Positions 25,186 through 35,474 of a stretch of DNA of 64,000 nt are shown in pieces. The translations under genes and the position numbers were made by a program. Positions within the stretch are counted from its first letter, which is position 1; every line of letters starts with the position of its first letter. The notes under the pieces are model-generated. The model was not told the DNA's origin, searched no databases, and saw only the letters and a list, made by a program, of their open reading frames with translations. Location of the stretch: contig JBCAQO010000004.1 of assembly GCA_039111635.1 (NCBI GenBank), forward strand, positions 2,666,001 to 2,730,000. Direction: 5' to 3'. The DNA comes from Heterobasidion occidentale. Lineage: Eukaryota; Basidiomycota; Agaricomycetes; Russulales; Bondarzewiaceae.

Positions 25186-25638
25186 TCAAACTGTTTCGAT
25201 GAGTGAGCCGTGGTCCTTTACGTCGATGGGTTTGACTTTGAAAGTCGAAGACATATAAGTCACGGAACCGAAAATGGGTCTTTGGTCGTTGACGCTGTGG
25301 CCGAGTATGCGATATGCGAGGTTTGAGTTGTAGTAGACATGCGACAGCCTGCTGCAAATGTGTGTACGACGATCCGTCAATAGCTCGCCGACATATCGGT
25401 GACGATGAACAACTGACCTGTGGTGACGCATGCAAATTACAGACGAATAACGCAGTTGCGGAAGAGTATTGAGAAAGTAGTAGCCAGAGTTTCGAAGAGA
25501 AGCCCAGTGTAGGTTGAAATGAGTACGGTCGATGACAAATGGATTTCGGGCGAGTGATAACAAGCAGATGTGAGTCGTCAACATGGGTTGGATGGTGGGC
25601 GTACCATGCATTCCGCTTATACTCATCTTCATGCACAA
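25186..25638 (-). CDS. Orphan ORF of unknown function
   Basis: A 150-codon open frame that reads like protein rather than noise, with even amino-acid use. The right half has RNPFVIDRTHFNLHWASLRN and NTLPQLRYSSVICMRHH; the left half has LSHVYYNSNLAYRILGHSVN and STFKVKPIDVKDHGSLIETV before the stop. A good intron (GTCAGT donor near 25415, TTTGCAG acceptor near 25358) would remove the least protein-like part and remain in frame. I do not recognise the family, see no signal peptide or membrane helix, and cannot exclude a fragment of a larger gene whose 5' exons lie upstream to about 25700. Confidence 0.35.
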   Translation of the reverse strand: MCMKMSISGMHGTPTIQPMLTTHICLLSLARNPFVIDRTHFNLHWASLRNSGYYFLNTLPQLRYSSVICMRHHRSVVHRHRYVGELLTDRRTHICSRLSHVYYNSNLAYRILGHSVNDQRPIFGSVTYMSSTFKVKPIDVKDHGSLIETV

Positions 25639-25967
25639 GTTTCCTGTCCAATACGGCTACCAACAGGGTCTAAGGATTAGTCCCAAAACTTGCAGATTGT
25701 AGCCTAGTATTTGAATCGTCCAAAGGAAGCCTTCAAGCTTCAGGCGCCATGGCTAGTTTGAAGAAGCAGGGGCAAGAGAGGCCGAACAATCTTTGAAGCA
25801 AGCCAAAAACTGTCAAGAAAATAGATTTCAGCCAGTTGCGAATGAGAGATTGGAGGTGCCGGTGACTGGCGATGTCGATGGGCGGAAGCAAGAGAAGAGA
25901 AGGAAGTTTGCTGGATAACCTGGCTTTATTCCCACGCTCACTTGATTACTCCCTGCTCACTCGATAC
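25639..25967. other. Intergenic region upstream of PAM18
   Basis: No gene recognised. It likely contains the PAM18 promoter. A short ATG frame starting near 25748 closes after about 15 codons. Confidence 0.35.
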
Positions 25968-26338
25968 ATGGCGACCCGGTCATCTTTGGTGTTGGTGCTG
26001 TTGCAGCTGCATTAGCAGGACGTCATCTCCTGCGTCGCGGTATCATCGGAGGAAAGGGAGCTGCAGAGCAATGGGTGAAAGGAGGGTTCAAGGCCAAGAT
26101 GGACAGGAAGGAGGCTATTGCGATACTCGGTCTCAAGTGCGTCTCACGTTTGCTGGCGGTATATTCGAATGCTGACCTCTAGGGAAATCAAAGGGATGGC
26201 CCACAGTTGAAGACAAAATTGAAGGACGCTCATCGTCACATCATGCTTGCGAATCATCCTGACCGAGGAGGTGCACCTTACTTGGCCAGCAAAATCAACG
26301 AGGCTAAGGACCTCCTAGAACGCGAATTGAAACGATAA
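25968..26338 (+). CDS. PAM18: PAM18/TIM14, J-protein of the mitochondrial import motor
   Basis: Pam18 is an inner-membrane J-domain protein that stimulates mitochondrial Hsp70 at the TIM23 channel. A single N-terminal transmembrane helix ([18 protein letters not shown]) precedes [14 protein letters not shown] and a compact J domain: [15 protein letters not shown], then [21 protein letters not shown] with the essential HPD, and [14 protein letters not shown] at the C-terminus. Size (about 110 residues) matches the family. One intron (GTGCGT...CTAG, near 26125-26181) splits it. The reading frame is broken by two apparent single-base losses, at ~25975 (MAT/PVIFG) and ~26200 (KGMA/PQLKTK), both next to C-runs. 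Since every other conserved position is intact, I read these as sequence errors rather than a pseudogene. Confidence 0.9.
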
Positions 26339-26787
26339 TACTTGCTCTCATTTGCTTTGGTGCGTCTTTGTTTCAACAATGTCTCGTGCCATGGCTTACC
26401 ACTTTAACCTCGCAGACCGCGCCTTGTAATACACTTGTATTCTATAATGTCTTGCATTCCTCTTACGCCCATCTCTTCTCATTTACATCTCATTCTCTGC
26501 CTATTGAGACACGGAGCACCACTTCTCCCAATGCACTGAGCTTCCGACCTGTCAGGACGGGTTGCGGCCGTCTCGAGAGATGGGCTATATGCGTGTCCCC
26601 GGGCGTTGCCTAACTTTGAATGCTAATGTTGAGTGTGAAGGTTCTACACCGATATCATGCACCGCAGTTGAGATTTTGTTGCGTTATTCCTTGCCGTCGT
26701 CGTTCTACCCATCAGAGTCTGCCTACAAACATGTGCTGACCAAGCCAAAGACGATTGAGATGCTCTTCGTTCACACCATCTTGTACC
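26339..26787. other. Spacer PAM18 to EFM4
   Basis: About 450 bases with the PAM18 3' end and the EFM4 promoter. Pyrimidine-rich tracts at 26390-26510; no other gene seen. Confidence 0.35.
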
Positions 26788-27744
26788 ATGTCCGCCATGA
26801 GCGCAGACGACCTCCAGCCATCCAAGCTGGGCACGAAGCAGCAGTGAGTTACGGCAGCCTGCGATCTCTGCCAATATCACAACCCGCTCTCCACAGCTGG
26901 GACGATGTCTACCAACGCGAAGTCGCGAACTTCACAGAGACGGGCGACGAAGGCGAAGTATGGTGAGCTCCCCTTCTTACAATGAATAGCCCAACCCCGC
27001 CTCCCCAGAGCTCACCGCGTGGTGGAAGATATTCAGGTTCGGCGAAGACAGCGTCGAGAAAATGGTCGACTGGGCCGCCGAGCACGTCCCGCCGGCATCT
27101 CAGCCCTTCGTGCTCGAAGTCGGCAGCGGCAACGGCGCGCTCCTGTTCTCGCTCTCGGAGGCGGGGTACGACGCCTCGCAGCTCGCGGGCATCGACTACA
27201 GCCCCGACGCCGTCACGCTCGCTCGGCTGGTCGCCGCGAACCGGGGGGCGGAGCGGATCGCCTTTTCCGTCTGCGATTTCCTCGCCGACGTCCCTGCGGG
27301 GTTGGACGGCCGGCCCGGGTGGAGTGGGGGCTGGGATCTCCTGTTGGACAAGGGGACGTATGACGCTATCGCGCTGGGCGAGAAGAATGAGGACGGGAAG
27401 TCGCCTGTGTCGGGGTACCCCGCGCGCGTCGCAGCGCTACTCAGGCCTGGCGGACACTTCCTCATAACATGTGCGTACTCGCTTTGGATCGTATCGTGAG
27501 AACAGGGTTCATCTCCTGGGCAGCGTGTAACTTTACAGAAGAGGAGCTCAGAGCCCACTTTACCACTCCAGAAACACGCCTCGTATACCAGTCAGTCGAC
27601 CCACCTTCGTTCTACCCTTCGTGCAACCCTCACACACTCATGCAACCCAGCTCTCGAATAAAATTCCCCTCCTTTTCCTTCGGTGGACACAGCGGAAATG
27701 TCTATTCCAGCGTCGCTTTTCAAAAGGCTTCCTCCCCGCCATAA
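26788..27744 (+). CDS. EFM4: EFM4/METTL10-type protein-lysine N-methyltransferase (eEF1A)
   Basis: Seven-beta-strand methyltransferase; the family methylates a lysine on elongation factor eEF1A in the cytosol. N-terminus MSAMSADDLQPSKLGTKQHW leads into DDVYQREVANFTETGDEGE, WFGEDSVEKMVDW, motif I LEVGSGNGALLFSL (SAM binding), acidic-loop IDYSPDAVTLA, motif post-I/II WDLLLDKGTYDAIAL (with the DKGT signature of this subgroup), RVAALLRPGGHFLITS and C-terminal KFPSFSFGGHSGNVYSSVAF. Introns: GTGAGT after KQH, GTGAGC after GEVW, GTGCGT within ITS, and GTCAGT near 27592. All joints keep frame. Two ATGs nine bases apart could serve as start; I give the first. Its stop codon lies only 49 bp from the SGD1 stop on the other strand. 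Confidence 0.92.
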
Positions 27745-27793
27745 CACGCCGGAGGTCTCCGTAAAACATGTAGAGTAGCAGTGGGTGTATCTC

Positions 27794-30700
27794 TCAGAGT
27801 GTAGAAATAGTATCTAGCCCCGTCCGCAACGTATCCACCGCGACACCTCTCGCCCACGTCACAAAATCGCCACCGCCGCCGCCGCCGCCGTCCTCTCCGT
27901 CCACCTTGCGAAACGCGTCCGTGAGAAAGTACACCAGGCCGACCGCGAGCGCTTGCATCCGCGTCGCTTTGGCGAAGACCTCTTGCAGAGGGCCCCGGTT
28001 CCGCGTCGACGGCATGGTGGTGACGTGGGCGGTCAGGACGGGGACGGACGACTGGCTGCTGATGAACAGCTGCGTGCAGAACTCCTTCAAGAAGGCGCGC
28101 GTCTGAGGCTTGATCGCCATGAAATCGACAGGCTGAGGCACGCGATGTCATCAGTTGTCAACGACAGTCAGCAGCAAACGCACCTTGAACACGGCGAGGG
28201 TGATCGCATCCTTGGCCACCCACCACGCATAAGCCCTCGCCACGTTCCGCATCCTCGAAGGCGAGATCTTCTTCACGTCGAAGCCGACGGCAGCGTCGTC
28301 CTTGAGGTTCTTGATAACCTCGGCCCCGCCGACGTTCGTCTCGCCGAGGTCGCGCAGGAAGTCCCACAGGCAGAACTGCAGCGTGACCTTGTACGAGTGC
28401 GAGCTCCGGCAGAGGTGCTGGCCCACGAACGTGTAGTATGGGTTGTACGACTTTTCCTGGAGTTCGTCACGGGCAAGGTGAGTTGGACTGAGGACGCGAC
28501 GAGGACAGACATCTGAGACGCACGTTGCCGCAACAGTGGAGCAGGACGCGGACGATTTCCCTCTGCTGGATCTCCGTGAGGTTAAGCTGCGCGAGCCGCT
28601 CGCACGCGTCGACGTAATCCTGCGATCGTCTCTCAGCGAACCTGAACCGGCGACTCTAATAACGCTGCGGGACTCACGTCGCTGCTCATCAGCACGACGA
28701 AGACGCTGCGCCGGATGTCCGTGTTCATCCCCTGCTTCCTCGCCAGCTTGACCAGCGAGCTTTCCGACGCGGCGCCCCCATCGCGGTTCGCGTTGGCTTG
28801 CTGCTGCTCAAGCAGAGGGTCGCCGCCCCACGCGGCGCCCACTAGCCACCACTTCCCCTTCGTCTCGGCGGAGTGGAGGTCGTCGAGGCTCACGCGCAAC
28901 GGATCGTGGGCCGCCACTGCGTGCGCGAACCAAACCATCGTCAGTCCCAAAGCGAACATCGCATCCTAACTCGAGAACATCAAAAAAAGCGAGAAGAGAG
29001 ACGCGGACGCACGTTGTCGTTTTTTGCTCAGTCCCGTCAGGAACTTTTTCATGCGCTCGACGGCGTCGCCCCCCGCGTGCTGCGTCGCCGACCGCTTCGT
29101 CTTGTTATTTTTGAGGTTGACCAGAGTCTCGACCATGAATCGAGTGCGCGAGCTGCGCACGCACAGCACGCACAGCCAACTGTCAGCCGAATGCACATGC
29201 ACGATCGATGTTCCGTCGCGCCTACCTCGAAGACTGCTGATCGCCCGATGTCTTGCCTTGCACGATCTGGATGATATCCTTCAGCGCAGACGGATCGTCC
29301 TGGCGCAGCTGCTGCCCCGAACCTGTCCCGCCGTCAGCGCCAGGAACACGATCGATCCATCGCGCGAGCAGATGATGAGCGTGAGTCGACGACACGACGA
29401 GACGAGACGAGAACGCGCCACGCACTGCGCAGGAGCTTCAGCAGCAGCTCGACCCTGAACTCGTCCAGCGCGCCGTCGAGGAGGCTGCGGATGACGTCGT
29501 AGACCAGCACGCAGGAGACCACCTGGAAGTTGTACAGCTCCGAGAGAAGCACGATGAGGTTCGAGCACTCCTTCCCGCGAGTCTCACTCTCGTTGTCTGG
29601 GTTCGCCGGCGCGCCCTCGGGCGCGGCTCGCAAAGCGTCGTAGTGCCGCTCGTAGAGGGAGACGGCGTGCTGCACGAAGTAGGCAGCTGGGGGGAGGGGA
29701 TCAGCAGGTGACGGCGCTAGCATGCGGATCGCTATCGGGGCGTACCGAATTCGACGCCAACGATTTTATGGAGGCTGGACACGAAGGCGGCGTGGAGGAC
29801 GACGTATGAATCGAGCAGTATAGAGTGAGCCGCGATGCCCTCGGTGATGAGAGACGTCAGGCAGGAGGTCACATCTACATGCACACATGCATCAGGCAAT
29901 CATCGTGGTCGCAGGCCTGTGACTTACCGTGCCGTCGGTGTTTTCTGTATGCTTCTTCGACGTCGTCCAAGATGGCCGCGATATTTTGTTCGCTCATTCT
30001 GACGCAGGACATGTCCGGGTCAGGCGTGCAAAGAACGGCGCGATGCGTTGGAGGTAGGACTCACCGGTTGAGCAGGCCTTTTAGTTGCCTGGTGAGTTTA
30101 GTCAGGGCTTCGGAGTTTGGGGCATCCGCCTTTCTGAGGTGCGGGGGTACATAGGCGGAGCCTGGTGTCGATTTGAGCGAGGTCGAAAAGCAAAGAAAAA
30201 ATATGCGCAGGAGGAATATGTTTACCTGCTGTAGGGATGGGCTTGGAGGGTGCTGGATCTGGGAGCAAGGGAGGTGCTTCATCGGTGTCCTCGCCCGCGC
30301 TGTGCTCCATAGACTCTCCGAACCCATTCCATTCCTCGTCGATGTAATCTGTAGACGAGACTCCCTCCGATTCATCGCCGTCCTCGCCCACATCCCCTTC
30401 GTCCTCTTCGTCCTCAGGAGGACTTTGAGGAAGAGTGTCCAGTTTCTAAAAGAAGCATCAGCATGCCCGAAAGTAAGAAAGCGACGCGCATACATTCCGC
30501 GAAGAAGACGCGCCGATCGAGTCGAGGTCCACCAACAGATCTTCGAACCAAAGCCTAAGCCTCAGCACCCGCAAACCCGACAACGGCGAAAAATCGCCTC
30601 ACGCACCGCCGAGCCCGTCCTCCTCGAACTCCTTCGCGAGGCCCGCGCCTGGCCGCTTCCCCCGCTTCTGCGCGCTGAGCTTGCTCTCCAGGAGCGCGAT

Positions 30701-31249
30701 GTACCGGTCCTCGTGCTCCTCCGCGCGCGTGCGCGGTGCGGGCTCCGTGCGCGCCGCGAGCATCTCCAGCTTCGTCTTTGCCGGCGCGCGCGCGGACGAC
30801 GCGGCCTTCGGGGCCTCCTTCACCGCAGGAGATCGTGCGACGACTGCGGCGGCGACGGGCCGCGCATCTTCATCGTGGACCACCTTGGCCTTTTTTCGCT
30901 TCGGGGACGCCGGGTGCTCCGTCGCCGCCGCGGGGCGCTTCGCCGCGCTGCCCCTCACCACCCCGACGATGTCGCGGCGGCGGCGGCGGCGGCAAAGTGG
31001 GTGGCCTTTCTCTGCTTCTTGGCATCGCGGTCCTGCTTGCGCGCTTCTTTGCGCGATGGGCGGGCGCCGCGGTGGGGTCCGCGGCCGGGGGCGGATCCGT
31101 AGGTGGATTCTGGGGACTCGGGAGTGTGAGCGTGGGCCTGCGGAAGAGGAGGGCGGGGGCAAGGGGGGGCACGCACTGGTGTTTTCTGTTGGGGCACCGA
31201 TCTGTGCGAGGAGGCCCTGGGGCAGACGGATGGCGGTGTGCGAGGCCAT
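27794..31249 (-). CDS. SGD1: SGD1/NOM1 nucleolar MIF4G-MA3 protein
   Basis: Sgd1/Nom1 is a nucleolar scaffold for 18S rRNA processing in 40S biogenesis. N-terminus MASHTAIRLPQGLLAQIGAP is followed by basic SRKEARKQDRDAKKQRKATHF and an Ala/Lys-rich stretch, LLESKLSAQKRGKRPGAGLA, an acidic linker (PPEDEEDEGDVGEDGDESEG), then the entry motif SAYVPPHLRK and a MIF4G domain (LTRQLKGLLNRMSEQN, VSCVLVYDVIRSLLDG, ELLLKLLRSSG). The MA3 domain includes RKQGMNTDIRRSVFVVLMSS, QREIVRVLLHCCGNVR-type helices, SHSYKVTLQFCLWDFLRDLGE and FDVKKISPSRMRNVARAYAWW. It ends TGLDTISTL. About ten introns. Near the N-terminus the frame changes twice without clear introns (around 31180 and in a GCC-repeat tract near 30975), most likely sequence errors. 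From about 30600 downwards the gene is clean. Confidence 0.9.
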
Positions 31250-31462
31250 TGGCGGGGAACGAGTCGAGTACTACTGCAAACCACTTTCCCGTCCTCTTCG
31301 AGCGCTGACTCAGGCAAGCTTCGTCAGCCGCGACTCCAACGTGGACACGCATCTTCATTCACACTCCCGACAGTGATACAGTTCTACATTCCTCGCTTAC
31401 AATGCACGTCTCGCAGCGACCGCTTTTACTCGCCCCACCACCCGACACCGCGCGCATCGCGC

Positions 31463-32743
31463 TCACACCTGCTGCCCAGCGAGCTCACTCGCGAGCGGGA
31501 AGATGGCCTTGACCAGCGTCTCCACCCGCCGCCCCTCCTCGTTCCGCTCCAGCGGGCCGTCCCCCTGCCTCTCAAACAGCACCTCCTCCCTCCGCACCTC
31601 GTACGCGCGCCGCACGTTCTCGCACACGTGCCACACCCACCTGCGCACGCGCATGCCCGCCGTGCGGTGGACGTGGCTGAGATACAAAAACCAGTCCGCG
31701 TCGTGCGGCGTCTCGCGCGCGTGCGCGAGCGCGAGCCCGGCGGCCTTGGCTTGGGCGTGTTCGCTCTCGAGCGGCACCGCCCAGCCGAGGGCGAGCACGA
31801 GCCGCCGCGCGTGCGGCTGGAAGGTCGTCAGCGCGTGCGTGCGCAGCGTGCGGCACGTCGAGGTGAGCGCGAGGTAGGCGCGGACGTCGAGCGCGGGCAG
31901 CAGGTGCAGCAGCACGTCGGTCGGGAGCGTCGTCACGCGGTCCGTCGTCGCGTCGGGCTTGCCGACCGACCCGAGCCGCTTTTCACTAACGGTCACGAAG
32001 AACCTGGGGAACCTACAAAAAAAAAAAAAAAGGCTGCGCGTCACGTCTCGTTCTCCACGACGCGAGAGGGGCACGCACACGTCGGGCCTGTTGAGCGTCC
32101 ACGCGTGCTCGCTGCTCGCGAAGCCCTGCCAGTCCCAGTTGCGCGCCTCGTACGGCGGCTTGGGCAGCCAGAAGCGCCGCAGGTCGACCGGCGCGCGCTC
32201 GCACGCGACGTGCTCGTAGTCGACGTGCCGGAACCGCCCGGCCTCGCGTCCGCCCGAAGACGGACTCGAGCTCGAAGAGGCGCACGAACGTCTCGACGGT
32301 CCAGGCCTCCGCGTCGAGGGCCTTGCGCAGCAGGTCGGCGCAGGTGGTGTGGAAGAACATGCACTGTCGCGCGCCGGCGGCGGGACGGCGTCAGTCGCGG
32401 GTCATAGGAAAACAAAGCGACGGGAACTCGCGACTCGCCGTTCCGCCGTCCTTCTCCCACGTGTGCACGATGGGCATCATCACGCCGAAATCGCCCCCGA
32501 ACAGGTTGTTATCTGGAGACGTTCAGTTCGCCGTGCGGTCCCCGATCGCGATCGCGCGCGGCGCGGGCACCCACCGAGGTAGCTGAACTTCTGCAGGAGA
32601 CCCATCATGCTCTGGCCCCACGCGATCGCCGTGGAGTGGTAGCTCGTCTGTGCGGCGCTCAGGATCCCGCTCGGCGGCGGGTGGGGATCGGTCGACCTCT
32701 GCTCATTGGGGACGAACGGGAGGCGGCAGAGGGAGCAGGACAT
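31463..32743 (-). CDS. F-box domain protein
   Basis: Putative SCF ubiquitin-ligase adaptor or related F-box protein. It starts MSCSLCRLPFVPNEQR, a Cys-containing N-terminus, then SYHSTAIAWGQSMMGLLQKF and GGDFGVMMPIVHTWEKDG. A middle block has MFFHTTCADLLRKALDAEAWTVETFVRLFELES and a WDWQGFASSEHAW motif. The F-box itself is C-terminal of the middle: TTLPTDVLLHLLPALDVRAYLALTSTCRTLRTHA. The tail has DADWFLYLSHVHRTAGMRVRRWVWHVCENVRRAYE and ends FPLASELAGQQV. This layout (N-terminal region, then F-box, then a Trp-rich tail) matches a fungal F-box family I know only as hypothetical. Frame changes by one base near 32255 (in a GC-run) and around 32385. One intron has a 14-base T-tract before its acceptor near 32018. 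Confidence 0.7.
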
Positions 32744-33076
32744 CGGGAGGATGAGGAAGGATGATGGGGGGCGCGGCGGGTGGGCCACCCATTTTATACG
32801 CGCGTGCACTCTTGTCGTCTCTTTGTGTGTGCTTTGCGCGGAGTCGCGGATCTATGCGAGCGCGTTCTCTGAGGATCGTGCATGTCACGCCGTGATGCAT
32901 ATCCGGCACTCCCTCGCGAGCAGCTGCACGGCGAAATAATCGTACACCACTGGCTTTGACTTCCGGATACCATTACAACGTACTTACATAGCATACGCAC
33001 GGATCTGTCCACCAGCACTTCGGCACAATAGAATGGCCACACCACCACCACCACCACCACCCGTTGTTCACGAGAT
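32744..33076. other. Spacer with (CCA)n repeat
   Basis: Promoter side of the F-box gene on the left and 3' flank of the coiled-coil gene on the right. A (CCA) trinucleotide repeat of about ten units lies at 33041-33063. No gene recognised. Confidence 0.5.
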
Positions 33077-35143
33077 TCACGCGGCAGGCTCCGCAGAGTG
33101 CTCCAGGACCTGCGCGACGGTGTCCAACACCACCTTCGGCTTCAACAGCATCGTGCGCTCCATCCCGTCCGCGTCCCCGCCCCCACCCTCGCTCCCGCCT
33201 AGGAGCGCGAGCGCGTGCTTGCGCGTCGCGCACCGCAGCCCGAGCTCCGTCGTGCACAGCACCTGGCCGCGACCCGCCCCGGCACCCGCGCCCGCACCGC
33301 CGCCGAGCCCCGCGAACGCGTTCGCCATCGCCGCGGCGTCGAACGCGCGCGCGGGCTCGATCAGGACGACGTCGAAGCTCGTCGACATGATCTCCTCCGT
33401 GGTGACGCGCGCGAGGCGGCACGCGGCGTGCGCGATGCGGCGCATCTGCGTCGCGAACTGGCGCTTGAGCGCGTCGGCGGAGGCTGGGTGGCCCGTGCTG
33501 CTCGTGCCCGTGCTCTGGCTTGGGCTCGGGCTCGGGCTCGGGTTTGTGTTTGTGTTTGTGTTCGGGTTGAGGTTCGGGCTGGAGCTGGGGCTGGGGCTCT
33601 CGCCGGGCGCGTACCCGCAGAGCAGAAAGACGTCGGCGAAGGACCGGGCGACGGCCTCGATGAACTCGCCTACGGTGTCTTCTTCGAGGGCCGGGTACAG
33701 CTGCCGGAGGTGGCTCGACGCGAGCGCGCGCCAGCGGGAGGACGTCGCCTGGGGCTCTGTGCATTCGCCGCGCGTCTCAGCACAGCACAGCACAGCACGG
33801 CACAGCAGCGGCGCGCGCGGGGGACGAGGGGGGCGGGACGTACCTGTCGTGTGCATGTGCGCGTGCAGCTGGCAGAAGAGCGCGTTGGTCGGCGCGGGGA
33901 GCCCGACGCAGAACATGGCGAGCAGGCGCGCGGCGTGCGCGGCGGCGCAGGCCTGCAGCGCGACCTGGATGAGCACGGAGTCCTGCGCGTGGTCGCGCGT
34001 CGCGAGCAGGCGCGCGAACGGCTGCCCGAGGCGCGCGGCGGTGTCCTTGGCGGCGTGCGCGTGGGCGAGGCGCGCGGCGGCGGCGGCGGGGGGTGATGGC
34101 GGCGGCGGCGGCTTGGTGCGCTTCTCGGTCGCGGGGATGAGCTCGGTCGCGGCTGCTGCGAGCTGGAGGATCTCGGAGTTGAGGTCCTGGACGGCGACGA
34201 TGACCTCGGCGCCGGACCAGCTGTCGGTCTTGGTGAGGAAGGGGTCGTTTGGTTTGGTCGACGAGAGCGCGTGTGAGGCCGAGGAGGAGGACGAGAGGGT
34301 GGACGAGGACGGCGGCGGGGAGGGGTCTATGATGCCAGAGAGCGGTCTCTGAGTCGGCGGGGTGGACTTGTGTCGGCGACTGGGGAACGGGCTGCGGGTG
34401 CGGACGTGGCGCTTGTCGTCGAGATCGAAGGGGGCGTCCCTGCGCGCGGCGGCGTGGTCACTCTGGCGCGCGTCGGGCCTCAGCGGCGGGAGCGCGCGAT
34501 CGGGCGCCTGGGCGCGGGCCTGGCGCTCCGCGAGCAGCTGGTCCATGTCCTTGCGGAGCTGGTCGCGGTCCTGCGCGAGGCGATCGCGGTCCTGCGCCAG
34601 CTGGTCGCGGTCCTGGCGCAGCTGGTCGCGCTCGCGGGCGAGGCCGTCGAGGTCCTTCTCGCGGGCGCGGGCGGCGTCGGCGGCGTCGTTGAGGGCGCGG
34701 TCGAGGGCCTTGCATCGGTCTGCGAGCTTGGCGGCGTCGGCGTGGGCGCGGGCGAGGTCGGCGCGGGTGAGCTCGAGCTCGCTGCGGACGGAGGCGAGCG
34801 TGGAGGGCGGGGGGTCGGGGCGGGGCTGGGGCGAGCGGTTGCTGGTGGGGGTGTTGGTGGTGGTGCTCGCGGGGCGGCGCTCGGCGGAGCCTGCGTCGGG
34901 CTTGCGGCGCCTGGGTGCACGTCCGCGCGGCAGCTTGTCGGGACGGAGGTGGACGGGGGTGATGTTTGTGTGCGCGCGCCTCGTCGTGGGGGGGCGGCGG
35001 GCGGGGCGGCGGTCGTTGTGGTGGTGGTGGGGCGGGGCGAAGCCTTGGAAGGCTCGGGCGGGGCTGCGGAGGGTGAAGAACTCGACGGAGGAGAGGTGGA
35101 AATCTGCGGTGTGGGGGAGGGCATCGTCAGCGACGGGGGGCAT
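33077..35143 (-). CDS. Coiled-coil and low-complexity protein of unknown function
   Basis: An almost uninterrupted 688-codon frame starting MPPVADDALPHTADFHLSSV. The first third is Pro/Arg-rich. A regular coiled coil follows (SELELTRADLARAHADAAKL through repeated RDQLRQD, RDQLAQD, RDRLAQD and RDQLRKD heptads to ~34510). The second half, starting PLSGIIDPSPPPSSS, holds a helical domain (EVIVAVQDLNSEILQLAAAATEL, VLIQVALQACAAAHAARLLA, LYPALEEDTVGEFIEAVARSFADVFLLCGY) and ends TMLLKPKVVLDTVAQVLEHSAEPAA. A GTACGT...TGCACAG intron near 33766-33842 is probable and happens to be in frame, so both readings stay open. I do not recognise the family. The long open frame on the opposite strand is a GC-content shadow. 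It is divergent from the Hsp70 gene. Confidence 0.7.
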   Translation of the reverse strand: MPPVADDALPHTADFHLSSVEFFTLRSPARAFQGFAPPHHHHNDRRPARRPPTTRRAHTNITPVHLRPDKLPRGRAPRRRKPDAGSAERRPASTTTNTPTSNRSPQPRPDPPPSTLASVRSELELTRADLARAHADAAKLADRCKALDRALNDAADAARAREKDLDGLARERDQLRQDRDQLAQDRDRLAQDRDQLRKDMDQLLAERQARAQAPDRALPPLRPDARQSDHAAARRDAPFDLDDKRHVRTRSPFPSRRHKSTPPTQRPLSGIIDPSPPPSSSTLSSSSSASHALSSTKPNDPFLTKTDSWSGAEVIVAVQDLNSEILQLAAAATELIPATEKRTKPPPPPSPPAAAAARLAHAHAAKDTAARLGQPFARLLATRDHAQDSVLIQVALQACAAAHAARLLAMFCVGLPAPTNALFCQLHAHMHTTGTSRPPRPPRAPLLCRAVLCCAETRGECTEPQATSSRWRALASSHLRQLYPALEEDTVGEFIEAVARSFADVFLLCGYAPGESPSPSSSPNLNPNTNTNTNPSPSPSPSQSTGTSSTGHPASADALKRQFATQMRRIAHAACRLARVTTEEIMSTSFDVVLIEPARAFDAAAMANAFAGLGGGAGAGAGAGRGQVLCTTELGLRCATRKHALALLGGSEGGGGDADGMERTMLLKPKVVLDTVAQVLEHSAEPAA

Positions 35144-35474
35144 AAGAGGAGGGAGGAGAGGGACGGTACAGTCTGTTTAGGCAGGTGCACGGACGGGGAA
35201 TGGTAATGGGACAGGCTGGCGTCGGCGAGTCCATAGGGCTGCCTGCAGGCACAGCACGACTACAGCACGTTGTCGTCGCGGCCCACTGACGTGATAGTAA
35301 TAGTCCACACTGTCCACACTCATGGCCGCCTCGTGTTCGTCGTTCACCCCAACGGCCACGAGACTTCTCGCAGGCTTCTTATTCGCTGTCCTTGACGTCT
35401 GCTCTTGCTTATTGTCCCCCCCTGCGTCCTTTATCTCTATCTGCTGTCCGTTCGATCTGTATCCTTAACCCCAT
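35144..35474. promoter_or_regulatory. Divergent promoter, coiled-coil gene / Hsp70
   Basis: 331 bases separate two divergent start codons. The right half is pyrimidine-rich (TATCTCTATCTGCTGTCC) before the Hsp70 ATG. I see no canonical heat-shock element array (repeated GAANNTTC) here. Confidence 0.4.

Noticed and set aside
33041..33063. (CCA)n that could be read as a poly-His or poly-Pro coding tract
   Set aside because: It lies downstream of the coiled-coil gene's stop codon and outside any supported exon; a simple microsatellite.
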